From: an uncultured Prevotellaceae bacterium
GTDB taxonomy: Bacteria; Bacteroidota; Bacteroidia; Bacteroidales; Bacteroidaceae
DNA: 58,581 bases
NCBI GenBank assembly: GCA_902776665.1
Contig: CACYQZ010000011.1
Location: forward strand, 1-58,581
Direction: 5' to 3'
Both the position numbers and the translations under genes were made by a program. Under the pieces are notes generated by a model. That model was not told the DNA's origin, did no database searches, and was given only the letters and a program-made list of their open reading frames with translations. Within the stretch, counting starts at the first letter, position 1. Every line of letters begins with the position of its first letter. Positions 17,435-25,275 of this stretch are shown in pieces.

Positions 17435-18433
17435 ATGGAATTTGCAAACAAAGAATATTTCCTGCTACTGCTGTTGTTGATACCTTATTTATTTTGGTAT
17501 TTCAAATACAGGAAGAAAAGCGAGCCGACGCTGCGAATGAGCGACACCAACGCCTATCGCTATGCGCCGAAAAGTTGGCGGATGCGACTGCTCAACCTGC
17601 CGATGTTGCTGCGACTCGCCGCCTTCACGCTGATTGTCTTTGCCTTGGCGCGTCCGCAGACGCGAAATTCGTGGAAGGAACGCACGACCGAGGGTATCGA
17701 CATTATGCTGGCGATGGACGTTTCGACCTCGATGCTCGCTGAAGACCTCAAACCGAACCGAATGGAGGCTGCGAAGAGCGTCGCCTCGGAATTCATCGCC
17801 GACCGTCCGAACGACAACATCGGACTGACGATTTTCGCTGGCGAAGCCTTCACGCAGTGCCCAATGACGACCGACCATGCTTCGCTGTTGAACCTGCTGC
17901 AAGGCGTTCGCACCGACATCACCGCCAGCGGACTGATGAGCGACGGAACAGCCGTGGGAATGGGTTTGGCCAACGCCGTTTCGCGCCTGAAAAACTCGAA
18001 AGCGAAGTCGAAAGTGGTCATTCTGCTGACCGACGGCTCGAACAATATGGGCGACCTCTCGCCGATGACGAGTGCGCAAATCGCGAAAAGCCTCGGCATC
18101 CGCGTCTATACCATCGGCGTGGGCACGAACAAGGCCGCGCCCTATCCGATGCCGGTGGCGGGCGGTGTGCAATATGTGAACATCCCCGTGGAAATCGACA
18201 CGAAAACGCTGTCTGACATCGCCGCCGCGACCGAGGGCAACTTCTATCGTGCCACGAACAACCGTGAATTGAAGCAGATTTACAAGGACATCGACGTGCT
18301 AGAAAAGAGCAAGATGGACGTGAAAAAGTTCTCGAAACGCCACGAGGCTTTCCTGCCCTTCGCGCTTGCCGCCTTCATCGCGCTGTTGCTCGAAATTCTG
18401 CTGAGAACGACGGTTTTGAGGAGGATTCCTTGA
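17435..18433 (+). CDS. batA: BatA von Willebrand factor A membrane protein
   Basis: A 332-residue aerotolerance protein. An N-terminal membrane helix (EYFLLLLLLIPYLFWYFKY), a second helix near 55-70 and a C-terminal helix frame a periplasm- or cytoplasm-facing vWA domain. The metal-ion-dependent adhesion site is intact: DVSTS in MLAMDVSTSMLAEDL and the later LLTDGSNNMGDLS. In Bacteroides fragilis bat mutants are less tolerant of oxygen (established knowledge). BatA and BatB are thought to form a membrane complex with MoxR. The gene starts with ATG after a repeat tract. Confidence 0.95.
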   Translation: MEFANKEYFLLLLLLIPYLFWYFKYRKKSEPTLRMSDTNAYRYAPKSWRMRLLNLPMLLRLAAFTLIVFALARPQTRNSWKERTTEGIDIMLAMDVSTSMLAEDLKPNRMEAAKSVASEFIADRPNDNIGLTIFAGEAFTQCPMTTDHASLLNLLQGVRTDITASGLMSDGTAVGMGLANAVSRLKNSKAKSKVVILLTDGSNNMGDLSPMTSAQIAKSLGIRVYTIGVGTNKAAPYPMPVAGGVQYVNIPVEIDTKTLSDIAAATEGNFYRATNNRELKQIYKDIDVLEKSKMDVKKFSKRHEAFLPFALAAFIALLLEILLRTTVLRRIP

Positions 18434-18436
18434 GGA

Positions 18437-18557
18437 TGATTGAACATTGAAGATTGAACATTGAAGATTGAAAAATCGTCAAATAGTAAAATCGTGAAAT
18501 AGTCAAATAGTGAAATAAATTGTAAATTGTAAACTGTAAATAGTAAATTATAAAATT
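18437..18557 (+). repeat. Mosaic heptamer tract filling the batA-batB gap
   Basis: Three families in a row: TTGAACA/TTGAAGA heptamers, then GTCAAATA/GTGAAATA octamers, then TTGTAAA/CTGTAAA/TAGTAAA heptamers. The tract fills essentially the whole 124-nt gap up to the GTG start of batB. Confidence 0.93.
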
Positions 18558-19595
18558 GTGTTTAGATTTGAAAATCCGATATTCCTCTGGCTGTTGCTGC
18601 TGATTCCCATTCTCGCGCTCGTGCGATTTTGGGGCTGGCGACAGCGTATCAAGAAACTGCGGAAGTTCGGCGACCCGACACTGCTGAAAGAACTGATGCC
18701 CGACATCTCGAAAGTTCGTCCGTCGCTGAAATTCTGGCTGTTGCAGGCAGCGTTGGCATTGTTGATTGTGATGCTTGCGCGTCCGCAGATGGGCACGAAA
18801 ATCTCGCGTGAGAAGCGCCACGGCATCGAAACTATCATCTGCCTCGACATCAGCAACTCGATGTTGTGCGAGGATGTAGCGCCGTCGCGTCTGCTGAAGA
18901 GCAAAATGCTTGTCGAAAACCTCGTCGATCACTTCACGAACGACAAAATCGGCCTCATCGTCTTCGCAGGCGACGCCTTCGTGCAACTGCCGATTACGAG
19001 CGACTATATTTCCGCCAAAATGTTCCTGCAAAACATCGAACCCTCGCTCATCGATATGCAGGGAACCGACATCGCACGCGCCATTTCGCTCGCTACCAAC
19101 AGCTTTACGCAGCAGGAGAAAATCGGTCGTGCCATCATCGTCATCACCGACGGCGAAGACCACGAGGGCGGTGCACAGGAAGCCGCCGAGACAGCCCGAA
19201 AAAATGGCATCAACGTGTTTATTCTCGGTGTTGGAGAGACGAATGGCAGTCCGATTCCCGACGGCGAGGGCGGCTATATGCGCGACGAGCGCGGCGAAGT
19301 CGTGATGACGGCTCTGAACGAGGCGATGTGTCAGGAAGTGGCGCAGGCCGGACAGGGCAAATACATCCACGTCGATAACACGAGCGACGCGCAGGAAACG
19401 CTCAACGACGCACTCACGAAGTTGCAGAAAGGCGAGACCGACAGCGTCATCTACAGCGAATACGACGAGCAGTTCCAAGCGTTTGGCATCCTCGTTTTGC
19501 TGTTGCTCATCGTCGAGGCGTGCATCCTCGAAAGTCAGAATCCGCTGACGCGAAAATGGTCGTTGTTCAAGCGGAATACAAGGGTTAAAAACTAA
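18558..19595 (+). CDS. batB: BatB von Willebrand factor A membrane protein
   Basis: A 345-residue paralogue of BatA with the same layout: N-terminal helix (IFLWLLLLIPILALVRF), a second membrane helix near 55-72 and a C-terminal helix (FGILVLLLLIVEACIL). The vWA metal site is DISNS in CLDISNSMLCEDV, with IVITDGEDHEGG later. The start is GTG at 18558, giving MFRFENPIFLWL, which matches BatA/BatB N-termini; the GTG directly follows the repeat tract. batC begins 13 nt downstream. Confidence 0.95.
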   Translation: MFRFENPIFLWLLLLIPILALVRFWGWRQRIKKLRKFGDPTLLKELMPDISKVRPSLKFWLLQAALALLIVMLARPQMGTKISREKRHGIETIICLDISNSMLCEDVAPSRLLKSKMLVENLVDHFTNDKIGLIVFAGDAFVQLPITSDYISAKMFLQNIEPSLIDMQGTDIARAISLATNSFTQQEKIGRAIIVITDGEDHEGGAQEAAETARKNGINVFILGVGETNGSPIPDGEGGYMRDERGEVVMTALNEAMCQEVAQAGQGKYIHVDNTSDAQETLNDALTKLQKGETDSVIYSEYDEQFQAFGILVLLLLIVEACILESQNPLTRKWSLFKRNTRVKN

Positions 19596-19608
19596 AAAAA
19601 CAGGAATT

Positions 19609-20292
19609 ATGAGACGATTGTTTTTCATTTTTTCGATGTTGCAACTATTCATCGCGACGGCCAACGCACAGGCCGACCGACAGCATATCCGACAGGGCAA
19701 CAAACTCTATCGGCAGGAGAAATACGACAAGGCTGAAGTGGAGTATCAGAAAGCGTTGGCGGCCAATCAGCGCAATCCGCAGGCGATTTACAACCTCGGC
19801 TGTGCGATGATGATGCAGCAGAAAGACTCGGCGGCCATCGTCCAGTTTGAAAACGCTGGAAAACTCGAAACCGACAAGCGTCGCAAGTCGATGGCGTTCC
19901 ACAATATGGGATGGATTTGCCAGAAACATCAGATGTATGCCGAGGCCATCGAAGCCTATAAAGAGAGCCTTCGCAACAATCCCGACGACAACGAAACGCG
20001 CTACAATCTGGCCCTGTGTCAGCGTCAGCAGAAGAAAAATCAGCAGAATCAGGGCGGTGGCGGAAAAGACGACAAAAAACAAGACGACGATCAAGACAAA
20101 AAGGATAAAAAAGACCAGAATCAGCAGCAAGATCAGCAAAAACAGCAACAACAGCCGCCGAAAGACCAGATGAGCAAGGAAAATGCCGAGCAACTGCTCA
20201 ACGCGGCAATGCAAGAGGAAAAGGCGACGCAGCAGCGAATGAAAAAGTCGATGCAGCACCCAAATCGTCGTCGGTTGCAGAAAAACTGGTGA
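19609..20292 (+). CDS. batC: BatC TPR protein
   Basis: A 227-residue periplasmic protein. It has a signal peptide (LFFIFSMLQLFIATANAQ), then three tetratricopeptide repeats (GNKLYRQEKYDKAEVEYQKA, PQAIYNLGCAMMMQQKDSAA, MYAEAIEAYKESLRNNPDDN). A low-complexity Gln/Lys/Asp region follows (about 140-190) and a short C-terminal helix. It is expected to bind other Bat proteins in the periplasm. TPR register and length are typical of BatC. Confidence 0.92.
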   Translation: MRRLFFIFSMLQLFIATANAQADRQHIRQGNKLYRQEKYDKAEVEYQKALAANQRNPQAIYNLGCAMMMQQKDSAAIVQFENAGKLETDKRRKSMAFHNMGWICQKHQMYAEAIEAYKESLRNNPDDNETRYNLALCQRQQKKNQQNQGGGGKDDKKQDDDQDKKDKKDQNQQQDQQKQQQQPPKDQMSKENAEQLLNAAMQEEKATQQRMKKSMQHPNRRRLQKNW

Positions 20293-20294
20293 TT

Positions 20295-20332
20295 TTAAAA
20301 GTTAAAAGGTAAAAGAGTAAAAAGGTAAAAAA
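20295..20332 (+). repeat. AAAAGGTA octamer tract before batD
   Basis: GTTAAAAGGTAAAAGAGTAAAAAGG-like units. It is complementary to the octamer tract that encodes the batD signal peptide about 80 nt downstream, so the mRNA could fold across the start codon. Confidence 0.85.
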
Positions 20333-20367
20333 CCACTTGGGTGAAACGAAAAAAGTTAACAAGAAAG

Positions 20368-22230
20368 ATGACGAATCGAATTTTAAATCATAGGGTAGAG
20401 GTTTCGGTAAAAAATATTTTACTTTTTTACCTTTTTACCTTTCTACCTCTCGCAATCGAGGCCCAAACCCTGACCGTCTCGGCCCCTGCGCAAGTGTCGG
20501 CAGGCGAGAATTTTCGCATTTCCTACACCGTCAGCACGCAGGATGTCGATGATTTTCGCTCAGGCATCCATTCGAACGATGTCGCCGAAATTATCGCAGG
20601 TCCCTACACCTCGACACAGTCGAGTTTCCAGATGACCAACGGCCACACCACTTCGTCGTCGTCCATCACCTACACCTACACGCTCTACGCCCATAAAAAC
20701 GGCACTTTCAACGTGCCAGCGGCGACGGCGACGGTCGATGGCAGGCAGATTCAGTCGAAAGCGACGAAAATCACCGTCACGGGAACGGCTCGACAGCAAA
20801 ACGGTGCACCCAATATGCATCAGGACAACGAACCGCAGATGCGTGCGGCAGGCTCGAAAATCTCAGGAAACGACCTGTTTATCAAGGTGAGTGCGAACAA
20901 ACGCCGAGTCCACGAGCAAGAGCCCGTTTTGCTGACTTACAAGGTTTATACTTTGGTCGATTTGACGCAGTTGAACGGCAAAATGCCCGACCTGACGGGC
21001 TTCCACACGCAGGAAATTCCGCTGCCGCAACAAAAAAGTTTCCACGTGGAGCAGGTGAACGGAAGACCCTATCGCTGTGTGACGTGGAGCCAGTATGTGA
21101 TGTATCCGCAGATGACGGGCAAACTCGAAATTCCAAGCATCACGTTCAAGGGCATTGTCGTGCAGCAAAACCGCTCGGTCGATCCCTTCGAAGCCTTTTT
21201 CAACGGCGGTTCGGGCTACGTCGAGGTGAAGCAAGACATCATCGCCCCGAGCCTGACGATTCAGGTCGATCCGCTGCCTGCGAAACCGGCGAATTTCTCG
21301 GGTGGAGTGGGGCAGTTGAACATTTCCGCCCAAATCGACAAGACCGATGTGAAGGCGGGCGACCCGATTTCGCTGCGCGTCGTCGTCGGTGGAACGGGCA
21401 ACCTGAAACTCATCAAACAACCGACGGTCGATTTCCCGAAAGATTTTGACAAATACGACGCGAAAGTGACCGACAAAACAAAACTGACGGCCAACGGCGT
21501 CGAGGGAAATATGATTTTCGACTTCCTCGCCGTGCCTCGTAACCCAGGAAAATTCACAATTCCACCCGTCGAACTCGTCTATTACGACACGTCGGCCAAC
21601 GCCTATCGCACGGTGAAGTCGCAGGCTTTCGACATCAACGTAGAAAAAGGTTCGGGCAAAAACTCGACTGTCGCCGACTACGCGCAGGAAAAGGAGAAAG
21701 ACATTCGCGGCATCAAGACCAGCGGAGCCCACAGCCGCTCGCTCAGTAGCGGTTTCTTCGGCAGTACGGCCTATTGGGTGAGCCTGCTGTTGCCCTTGCT
21801 CGCGTTCATCGTTCTGCTGATTGTCTTCCGCAAACGTGCCATCGACAATGCCGACCTCGGAAAAATGCGCGGAAAACGGGCGAACAAGGTCGCCACGAAA
21901 CGACTTCGCAAGGCTCGCCAACTGATGAGCGAAGGCAAGCAGGGCGATTTCTACGACGAAGTGCTGCGTGCTCTTTGGGGCTATGTCGGCGACAAGTTGA
22001 ATATGCCTGTCGAGGCGCTTTCTCGCGAGAACATTTCCGAGAAATTGCACGCCCACGAGGTCGATGAAAGCACCGAAAAACTCTTCCTCGGAGCCCTCGA
22101 CGAATGTGAATTTGAACGCTATGCCCCGGGCGATTCCGCTGGCAATATGAACAATACGTTCGAAGCGGCGATGAAGGCCATCGAACAAATCGAAACAACA
22201 ATGAAGAAAAAAGGAAGATTGAAAAAATGA
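20368..22230 (+). CDS. batD: BatD oxygen-tolerance membrane protein
   Basis: A 620-residue protein with a signal peptide, repeated Ig-like periplasmic domains (LTVSAPAQVSAGENFRISYT, LFIKVSANKRRVHEQEPVLL, LNISAQIDKTDVKAGDPISL) and a membrane helix near residue 480 (VSLLLPLLAFIVLLIVF). A cytoplasmic helical tail follows (GDFYDEVLRALWGYVGDKLN). I chose ATG at 20368; a GTG at 20341 is also in frame. The hydrophobic core of the signal peptide, NILLFYLFTFLPL, is encoded by an octamer repeat tract (20406-20450). The same decapeptide KNILLFYLFT starts BatE, a protein of unrelated fold. Confidence 0.92.
   Translation: MTNRILNHRVEVSVKNILLFYLFTFLPLAIEAQTLTVSAPAQVSAGENFRISYTVSTQDVDDFRSGIHSNDVAEIIAGPYTSTQSSFQMTNGHTTSSSSITYTYTLYAHKNGTFNVPAATATVDGRQIQSKATKITVTGTARQQNGAPNMHQDNEPQMRAAGSKISGNDLFIKVSANKRRVHEQEPVLLTYKVYTLVDLTQLNGKMPDLTGFHTQEIPLPQQKSFHVEQVNGRPYRCVTWSQYVMYPQMTGKLEIPSITFKGIVVQQNRSVDPFEAFFNGGSGYVEVKQDIIAPSLTIQVDPLPAKPANFSGGVGQLNISAQIDKTDVKAGDPISLRVVVGGTGNLKLIKQPTVDFPKDFDKYDAKVTDKTKLTANGVEGNMIFDFLAVPRNPGKFTIPPVELVYYDTSANAYRTVKSQAFDINVEKGSGKNSTVADYAQEKEKDIRGIKTSGAHSRSLSSGFFGSTAYWVSLLLPLLAFIVLLIVFRKRAIDNADLGKMRGKRANKVATKRLRKARQLMSEGKQGDFYDEVLRALWGYVGDKLNMPVEALSRENISEKLHAHEVDESTEKLFLGALDECEFERYAPGDSAGNMNNTFEAAMKAIEQIETTMKKKGRLKK
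20406..20450 (+). repeat. TTTTTACC octamer tract encoding the BatD signal peptide core
   Basis: CTTTTTTAC, CTTTTTAC and CTTTCTAC units encode NILLFYLFTFLPL of BatD. A nearly identical tract encodes the same part of BatE. Confidence 0.9.
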
Positions 22231-23009
22231 AAAATCATAGTATCAAAATAATCGGAAAGGTTGGTAAAAATATTTTACTTTTTTACCTTTTTACCCTTTT
22301 ACCCTTCACTGCGTTGGCTACCCCGACGAAAGACGCTGCCGACGAAGCCTATAAGCGCGGTCATTACCAGCAGGCCATCGCCGACTACGATAGTCTTATC
22401 AAGGTGCAACCCACCGCCGAACTCTACTACAACCTCGGCAACGCCCATTTCCGCACCGACAACATCACGCAGGCCATCCTCGCCTATGAGCGTGCCCTGC
22501 AGTTGAAGCCCGGCGACAACGACATCCGCTTCAATCTCGAGTTCGCCCGTAGCAAAACCATCGACAAAATCACGCCCGAAAGCGAGTTGTTCTTCTTCTC
22601 GTGGTATCGTTCGCTCATTCGCCTGACGAGCGTCGATGGTTGGGCGCGTTTCGCTGTCGTTTCGATTGCCCTCGCCCTGCTGTTGCTCTTGCTCTACCTC
22701 TTCGCCACACGCGTCTGGCTGCGGCAAGTCGGCTTCTTCGGAGCCATCCTTTTCCTGGCGCTTTTCCTCGTCAGCAACCTTTTCGCCTATCAGCAAAAAC
22801 AGCAGAACCTCGCCCAGAGCGGAGCCGTCATCGTTGCGCCGTCGGTGAGCGTGAAGAAAACGCCCGACACCGCTGGCACCGAGACCTTCCTGTTGCACGA
22901 AGGCACCCGCGTCACCATCACCGACCGCAGCATCGCCAACTGGATTGCCGTCCGCCTCGACGATGGCCGCGAGGGCTGGATGCCGACGAATAGCGTTGAA
23001 GAAATTTAA
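22227..23009 (+). CDS. batE: BatE TPR and SH3-like membrane protein
   Basis: A 260-residue protein that overlaps batD by 4 nt (ATGA). The signal peptide core NILLFYLFTLLPF comes from a repeat tract. Two TPR units follow (DEAYKRGHYQQAIADYDSL, ELYYNLGNAHFRTDNITQAI), then two membrane helices (about 145-160 and 170-190) and a C-terminal bacterial SH3-like domain (VIVAPSVSVKKTPDTAGTE to DGREGWMPTNSVEEI). Layout and place after batD agree with BatE of the Bacteroides aerotolerance operon. Confidence 0.92.
   Translation: MKNHSIKIIGKVGKNILLFYLFTLLPFTALATPTKDAADEAYKRGHYQQAIADYDSLIKVQPTAELYYNLGNAHFRTDNITQAILAYERALQLKPGDNDIRFNLEFARSKTIDKITPESELFFFSWYRSLIRLTSVDGWARFAVVSIALALLLLLLYLFATRVWLRQVGFFGAILFLALFLVSNLFAYQQKQQNLAQSGAVIVAPSVSVKKTPDTAGTETFLLHEGTRVTITDRSIANWIAVRLDDGREGWMPTNSVEEI
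22262..22308 (+). repeat. TTTTTACC octamer tract encoding the BatE signal peptide core
   Basis: GGTAAAAATATTTTAC followed by TTTTTTACC, TTTTTACCC and TTTTACCC units. It encodes GKNILLFYLFTLLPFT of BatE and can also form a small hairpin. Confidence 0.9.
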
Positions 23010-23021
23010 AAATTGAAGAAA

Positions 23022-23720
23022 ATGAATATCGATTGGCTATTGGAACTTGACCGTCAGGTGCTGGCGTTTTTCAACGGGAGCGACTCGCTGTTTCTCGATG
23101 CCGTCGCTATGACGTTTACATCGGGACTGACGTGGATTCCGCTCTATTTGGCACTCTTTTACATCGTCATCAAGAACAATGAGAATATGACGCAGATTTT
23201 CCTCATTGTGATGAGTTGTTTGGTTTGTCTTTTCTTTACATACGGACTGGCCGATTTCATCGCGAAACCATACGTGGCGCGGTGGCGACCGACCAACGAC
23301 CCCATCATCAAATACACGATTGACGTGGTGAATAATTACCGCGAGACGCCCTACGGATTTTTCTCGGCACACGCCGCCAATACTTTTTCGATTGCCCTGT
23401 TTTTTGTACTTCTCGTCAGAAGTCGCCTGCTCACGACGGTGTTGGTTGCGTGGTCGCTGCTGAATTGTTGGACGCGGATGTATCTCGGTGTTCACTATCC
23501 GGGCGACATCCTCGTTGGTCTCGCGTGGGGTGCTATTGTGGGTACTTCGGTCTACCTGCTTTATCGGAAAATTTATTACAAACTCACGCCGAAACTGAAC
23601 TATGTTTCGTCGCAATACACCTCGACGGGCTACAGCCACAGCGACATCGACGTTTTGGTGACGGTGGTGGTTTTCGTGTGTTGCTACATCGTTATCAGAG
23701 CTGCCATCACGGCCATTTAA
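23022..23720 (+). CDS. PAP2-family membrane phosphatase
   Basis: A 232-residue membrane protein with five to six helices. All three type-2 phosphatidic acid phosphatase motifs are present: KPYVARWRP, FFSAHAANT (SxH) and RMYLGVHYPGDI (catalytic His). Likely substrates are undecaprenyl diphosphate or lipid phosphates (inference from family). I prefer the ATG at 23022 to a TTG nine bases upstream. It follows batE by 12 nt and precedes queA by 3 nt, so it is part of the same transcript. Confidence 0.9.
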   Translation: MNIDWLLELDRQVLAFFNGSDSLFLDAVAMTFTSGLTWIPLYLALFYIVIKNNENMTQIFLIVMSCLVCLFFTYGLADFIAKPYVARWRPTNDPIIKYTIDVVNNYRETPYGFFSAHAANTFSIALFFVLLVRSRLLTTVLVAWSLLNCWTRMYLGVHYPGDILVGLAWGAIVGTSVYLLYRKIYYKLTPKLNYVSSQYTSTGYSHSDIDVLVTVVVFVCCYIVIRAAITAI

Positions 23721-23723
23721 TCT

Positions 23724-25067
23724 ATGGAAAAAGACATCAAAATCAGCGATTTTAGTTACGAACTACCCGACGAGCGCATTGCGAAATTCCCCGTGGAACA
23801 GCGCGACCAGTCGAAGTTGCTCGTCTATGAGCACGGCCATATTTCCGAAACCCGTTTCAGCCATTTGCCTGAATACTTGCCGAAAAATGCGCTGATGGTG
23901 TTCAACAACACGCGTGTGATTCAGGCGCGACTGCATTTCCGCAAGGAAACGGGTGCGCTCATCGAGATTTTCTTGCTCGAACCTGCCGAACCTGCCGATT
24001 ATGAACAGGTTTTCCAAACTTCAGAGGCTTGTTCGTGGCTTTGTTTGGTGGGAAATCAGAAGAAATGGAAGGAAGGAACGCTCTCGCGCTCGTTAGAGAT
24101 AAAAGGTGAGAAAGTCGAACTTCGCACAACGCGGAAGGGTAGTGTGGGGACGAGCCAACTCATTGAATTTCAATGGCTTGTAGAAAATAAAACTTTCCCT
24201 CTTCAGGGGGAATCGAAGGGGGCTTTCTCTTTCGCTGAAATCCTCGATGCCATCGGCGAACTGCCCATTCCGCCGTATCTGAATCGCGACACCGAAGAAA
24301 GCGACAAAAGCACCTACCAAACCGTCTATTCGCGCATCAAAGGCAGTGTCGCTGCACCGACCGCCGGCCTTCATTTCACGGAAGAGGTCTTGAAAATGAT
24401 TGATAATCAAGGAATTACACGCGAAGAAGTGACGTTGCACGTCGGCGCAGGCACGTTCCGTCCCGTGAAAAGCGAAACCATCGAAGGCCACGAAATGCAC
24501 AGCGAACACATCAGCGTGCGACGGCAGACCATCGAGAACTTGATTCGCCACGGCGGTCGCGCCATTGCTGTCGGAACCACCAGTGTCCGCACGCTCGAAA
24601 GCCTTTATTATATTGGTCGGAAAATCCTTCACAATCCCGACATCGCCGAGGAAGCCCTCGCTGTCGCGCAATGGGAGCCTTATGAAAATCGAGATTCGAG
24701 ATTCGAGATTCGAGATTCGAGGAACGAGGAAGTAGGAAAGGTGAACGAGGAAGGAGGAACGAGGAGCGAGGAGCGTGATACTGTCAACTCTCAACTCTCC
24801 ACTCTCAACTCGCTTCGCGCGATTCTCGACTGGCTCGACCGTCATCAACTCGACACGCTCACCTCTGCCACGCAAATCATCATCGTGCCGGGTTACAAGT
24901 ACAAAATCGTCAGTCACCTCGTCACCAATTTCCACCAGCCGCAATCGACATTGTTGTTGCTTGTCAGTGCCTTCGTCGGAAGCGATTGGCGACGCATCTA
25001 CAACTACGCCCTCGACCACGATTTTCGTTTCCTGAGTTACGGCGATTCCTCGCTGCTGATTCCTTGA
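23724..25067 (+). CDS. queA: QueA, S-adenosylmethionine:tRNA ribosyltransferase-isomerase
   Basis: Transfers and isomerises the ribosyl group of SAM to preQ1 at the wobble position of tRNA, making epoxyqueuosine. Recognised by FSYELPDERIAKFPVEQRDQ at the N-terminus, the MVFNNTRVIQARL motif, VAAPTAGLHFTEEVL, ITREEVTLHVGAGTFRPVKS and a C-terminal IIIVPGYKYKIVSHLVTNFH. At 447 residues it is long for the family. The excess is at about residues 322-363, where three different heptamer families in a row are translated in frame (RDSRFEIRDSR, then a Glu-rich stretch, then NSQLSTLNSL) between the AQWEPYE segment and the C-terminal domain. Confidence 0.95.
   Translation: MEKDIKISDFSYELPDERIAKFPVEQRDQSKLLVYEHGHISETRFSHLPEYLPKNALMVFNNTRVIQARLHFRKETGALIEIFLLEPAEPADYEQVFQTSEACSWLCLVGNQKKWKEGTLSRSLEIKGEKVELRTTRKGSVGTSQLIEFQWLVENKTFPLQGESKGAFSFAEILDAIGELPIPPYLNRDTEESDKSTYQTVYSRIKGSVAAPTAGLHFTEEVLKMIDNQGITREEVTLHVGAGTFRPVKSETIEGHEMHSEHISVRRQTIENLIRHGGRAIAVGTTSVRTLESLYYIGRKILHNPDIAEEALAVAQWEPYENRDSRFEIRDSRNEEVGKVNEEGGTRSEERDTVNSQLSTLNSLRAILDWLDRHQLDTLTSATQIIIVPGYKYKIVSHLVTNFHQPQSTLLLLVSAFVGSDWRRIYNYALDHDFRFLSYGDSSLLIP
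24688..24812 (+). repeat. Three consecutive heptamer families inside queA
   Basis: AGATTCG in three to four copies, then GAACGAG/GAGGAGC-type purine-rich heptamers, then CAACTCT/CCACTCT heptamers. All is read in frame without a stop. Confidence 0.9.
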
Positions 25068-25071
25068 GGTT

Positions 25072-25139
25072 TGTGGAGTGTGGAGTGTGGAGTGTGGAGT
25101 GTGGAGTGTGGAGTGAGGAGTGTGGAGTGTGAAGTGAGG
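25072..25139 (+). repeat. GTGGAGT heptamer tract after queA
   Basis: About nine tandem GTGGAGT-type heptamers (including GTGAGGA and GTGAAGT variants) start just after the queA stop codon. Confidence 0.95.
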
Positions 25140-25236
25140 GTGTTGGAAAATTCAAAAAAATAAAGTTAAAACGCTGAATTTTGCGCAAAAATTTAACTTT
25201 TTTAGCAAAAAACTTGCAGAAATCAATTAAAATTTG

Positions 25237-25244
25237 TAATTTTG
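25237..25244 (+). promoter_or_regulatory. Promoter -7 box (TAATTTTG) of the GldB-like gene
   Basis: TAnnTTTG match followed by CA, about 31 nt before the GTG start. Confidence 0.65.
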
Positions 25245-25275
25245 CACCGAAAATCAGAATAACGACTAAAAATCG

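Noticed and set aside
25072-25139. Possible attachment site or insertion-sequence remnant after queA
   Set aside because: No inverted repeats, target duplication or transposase; fully explained as a GTGGAGT heptamer array.
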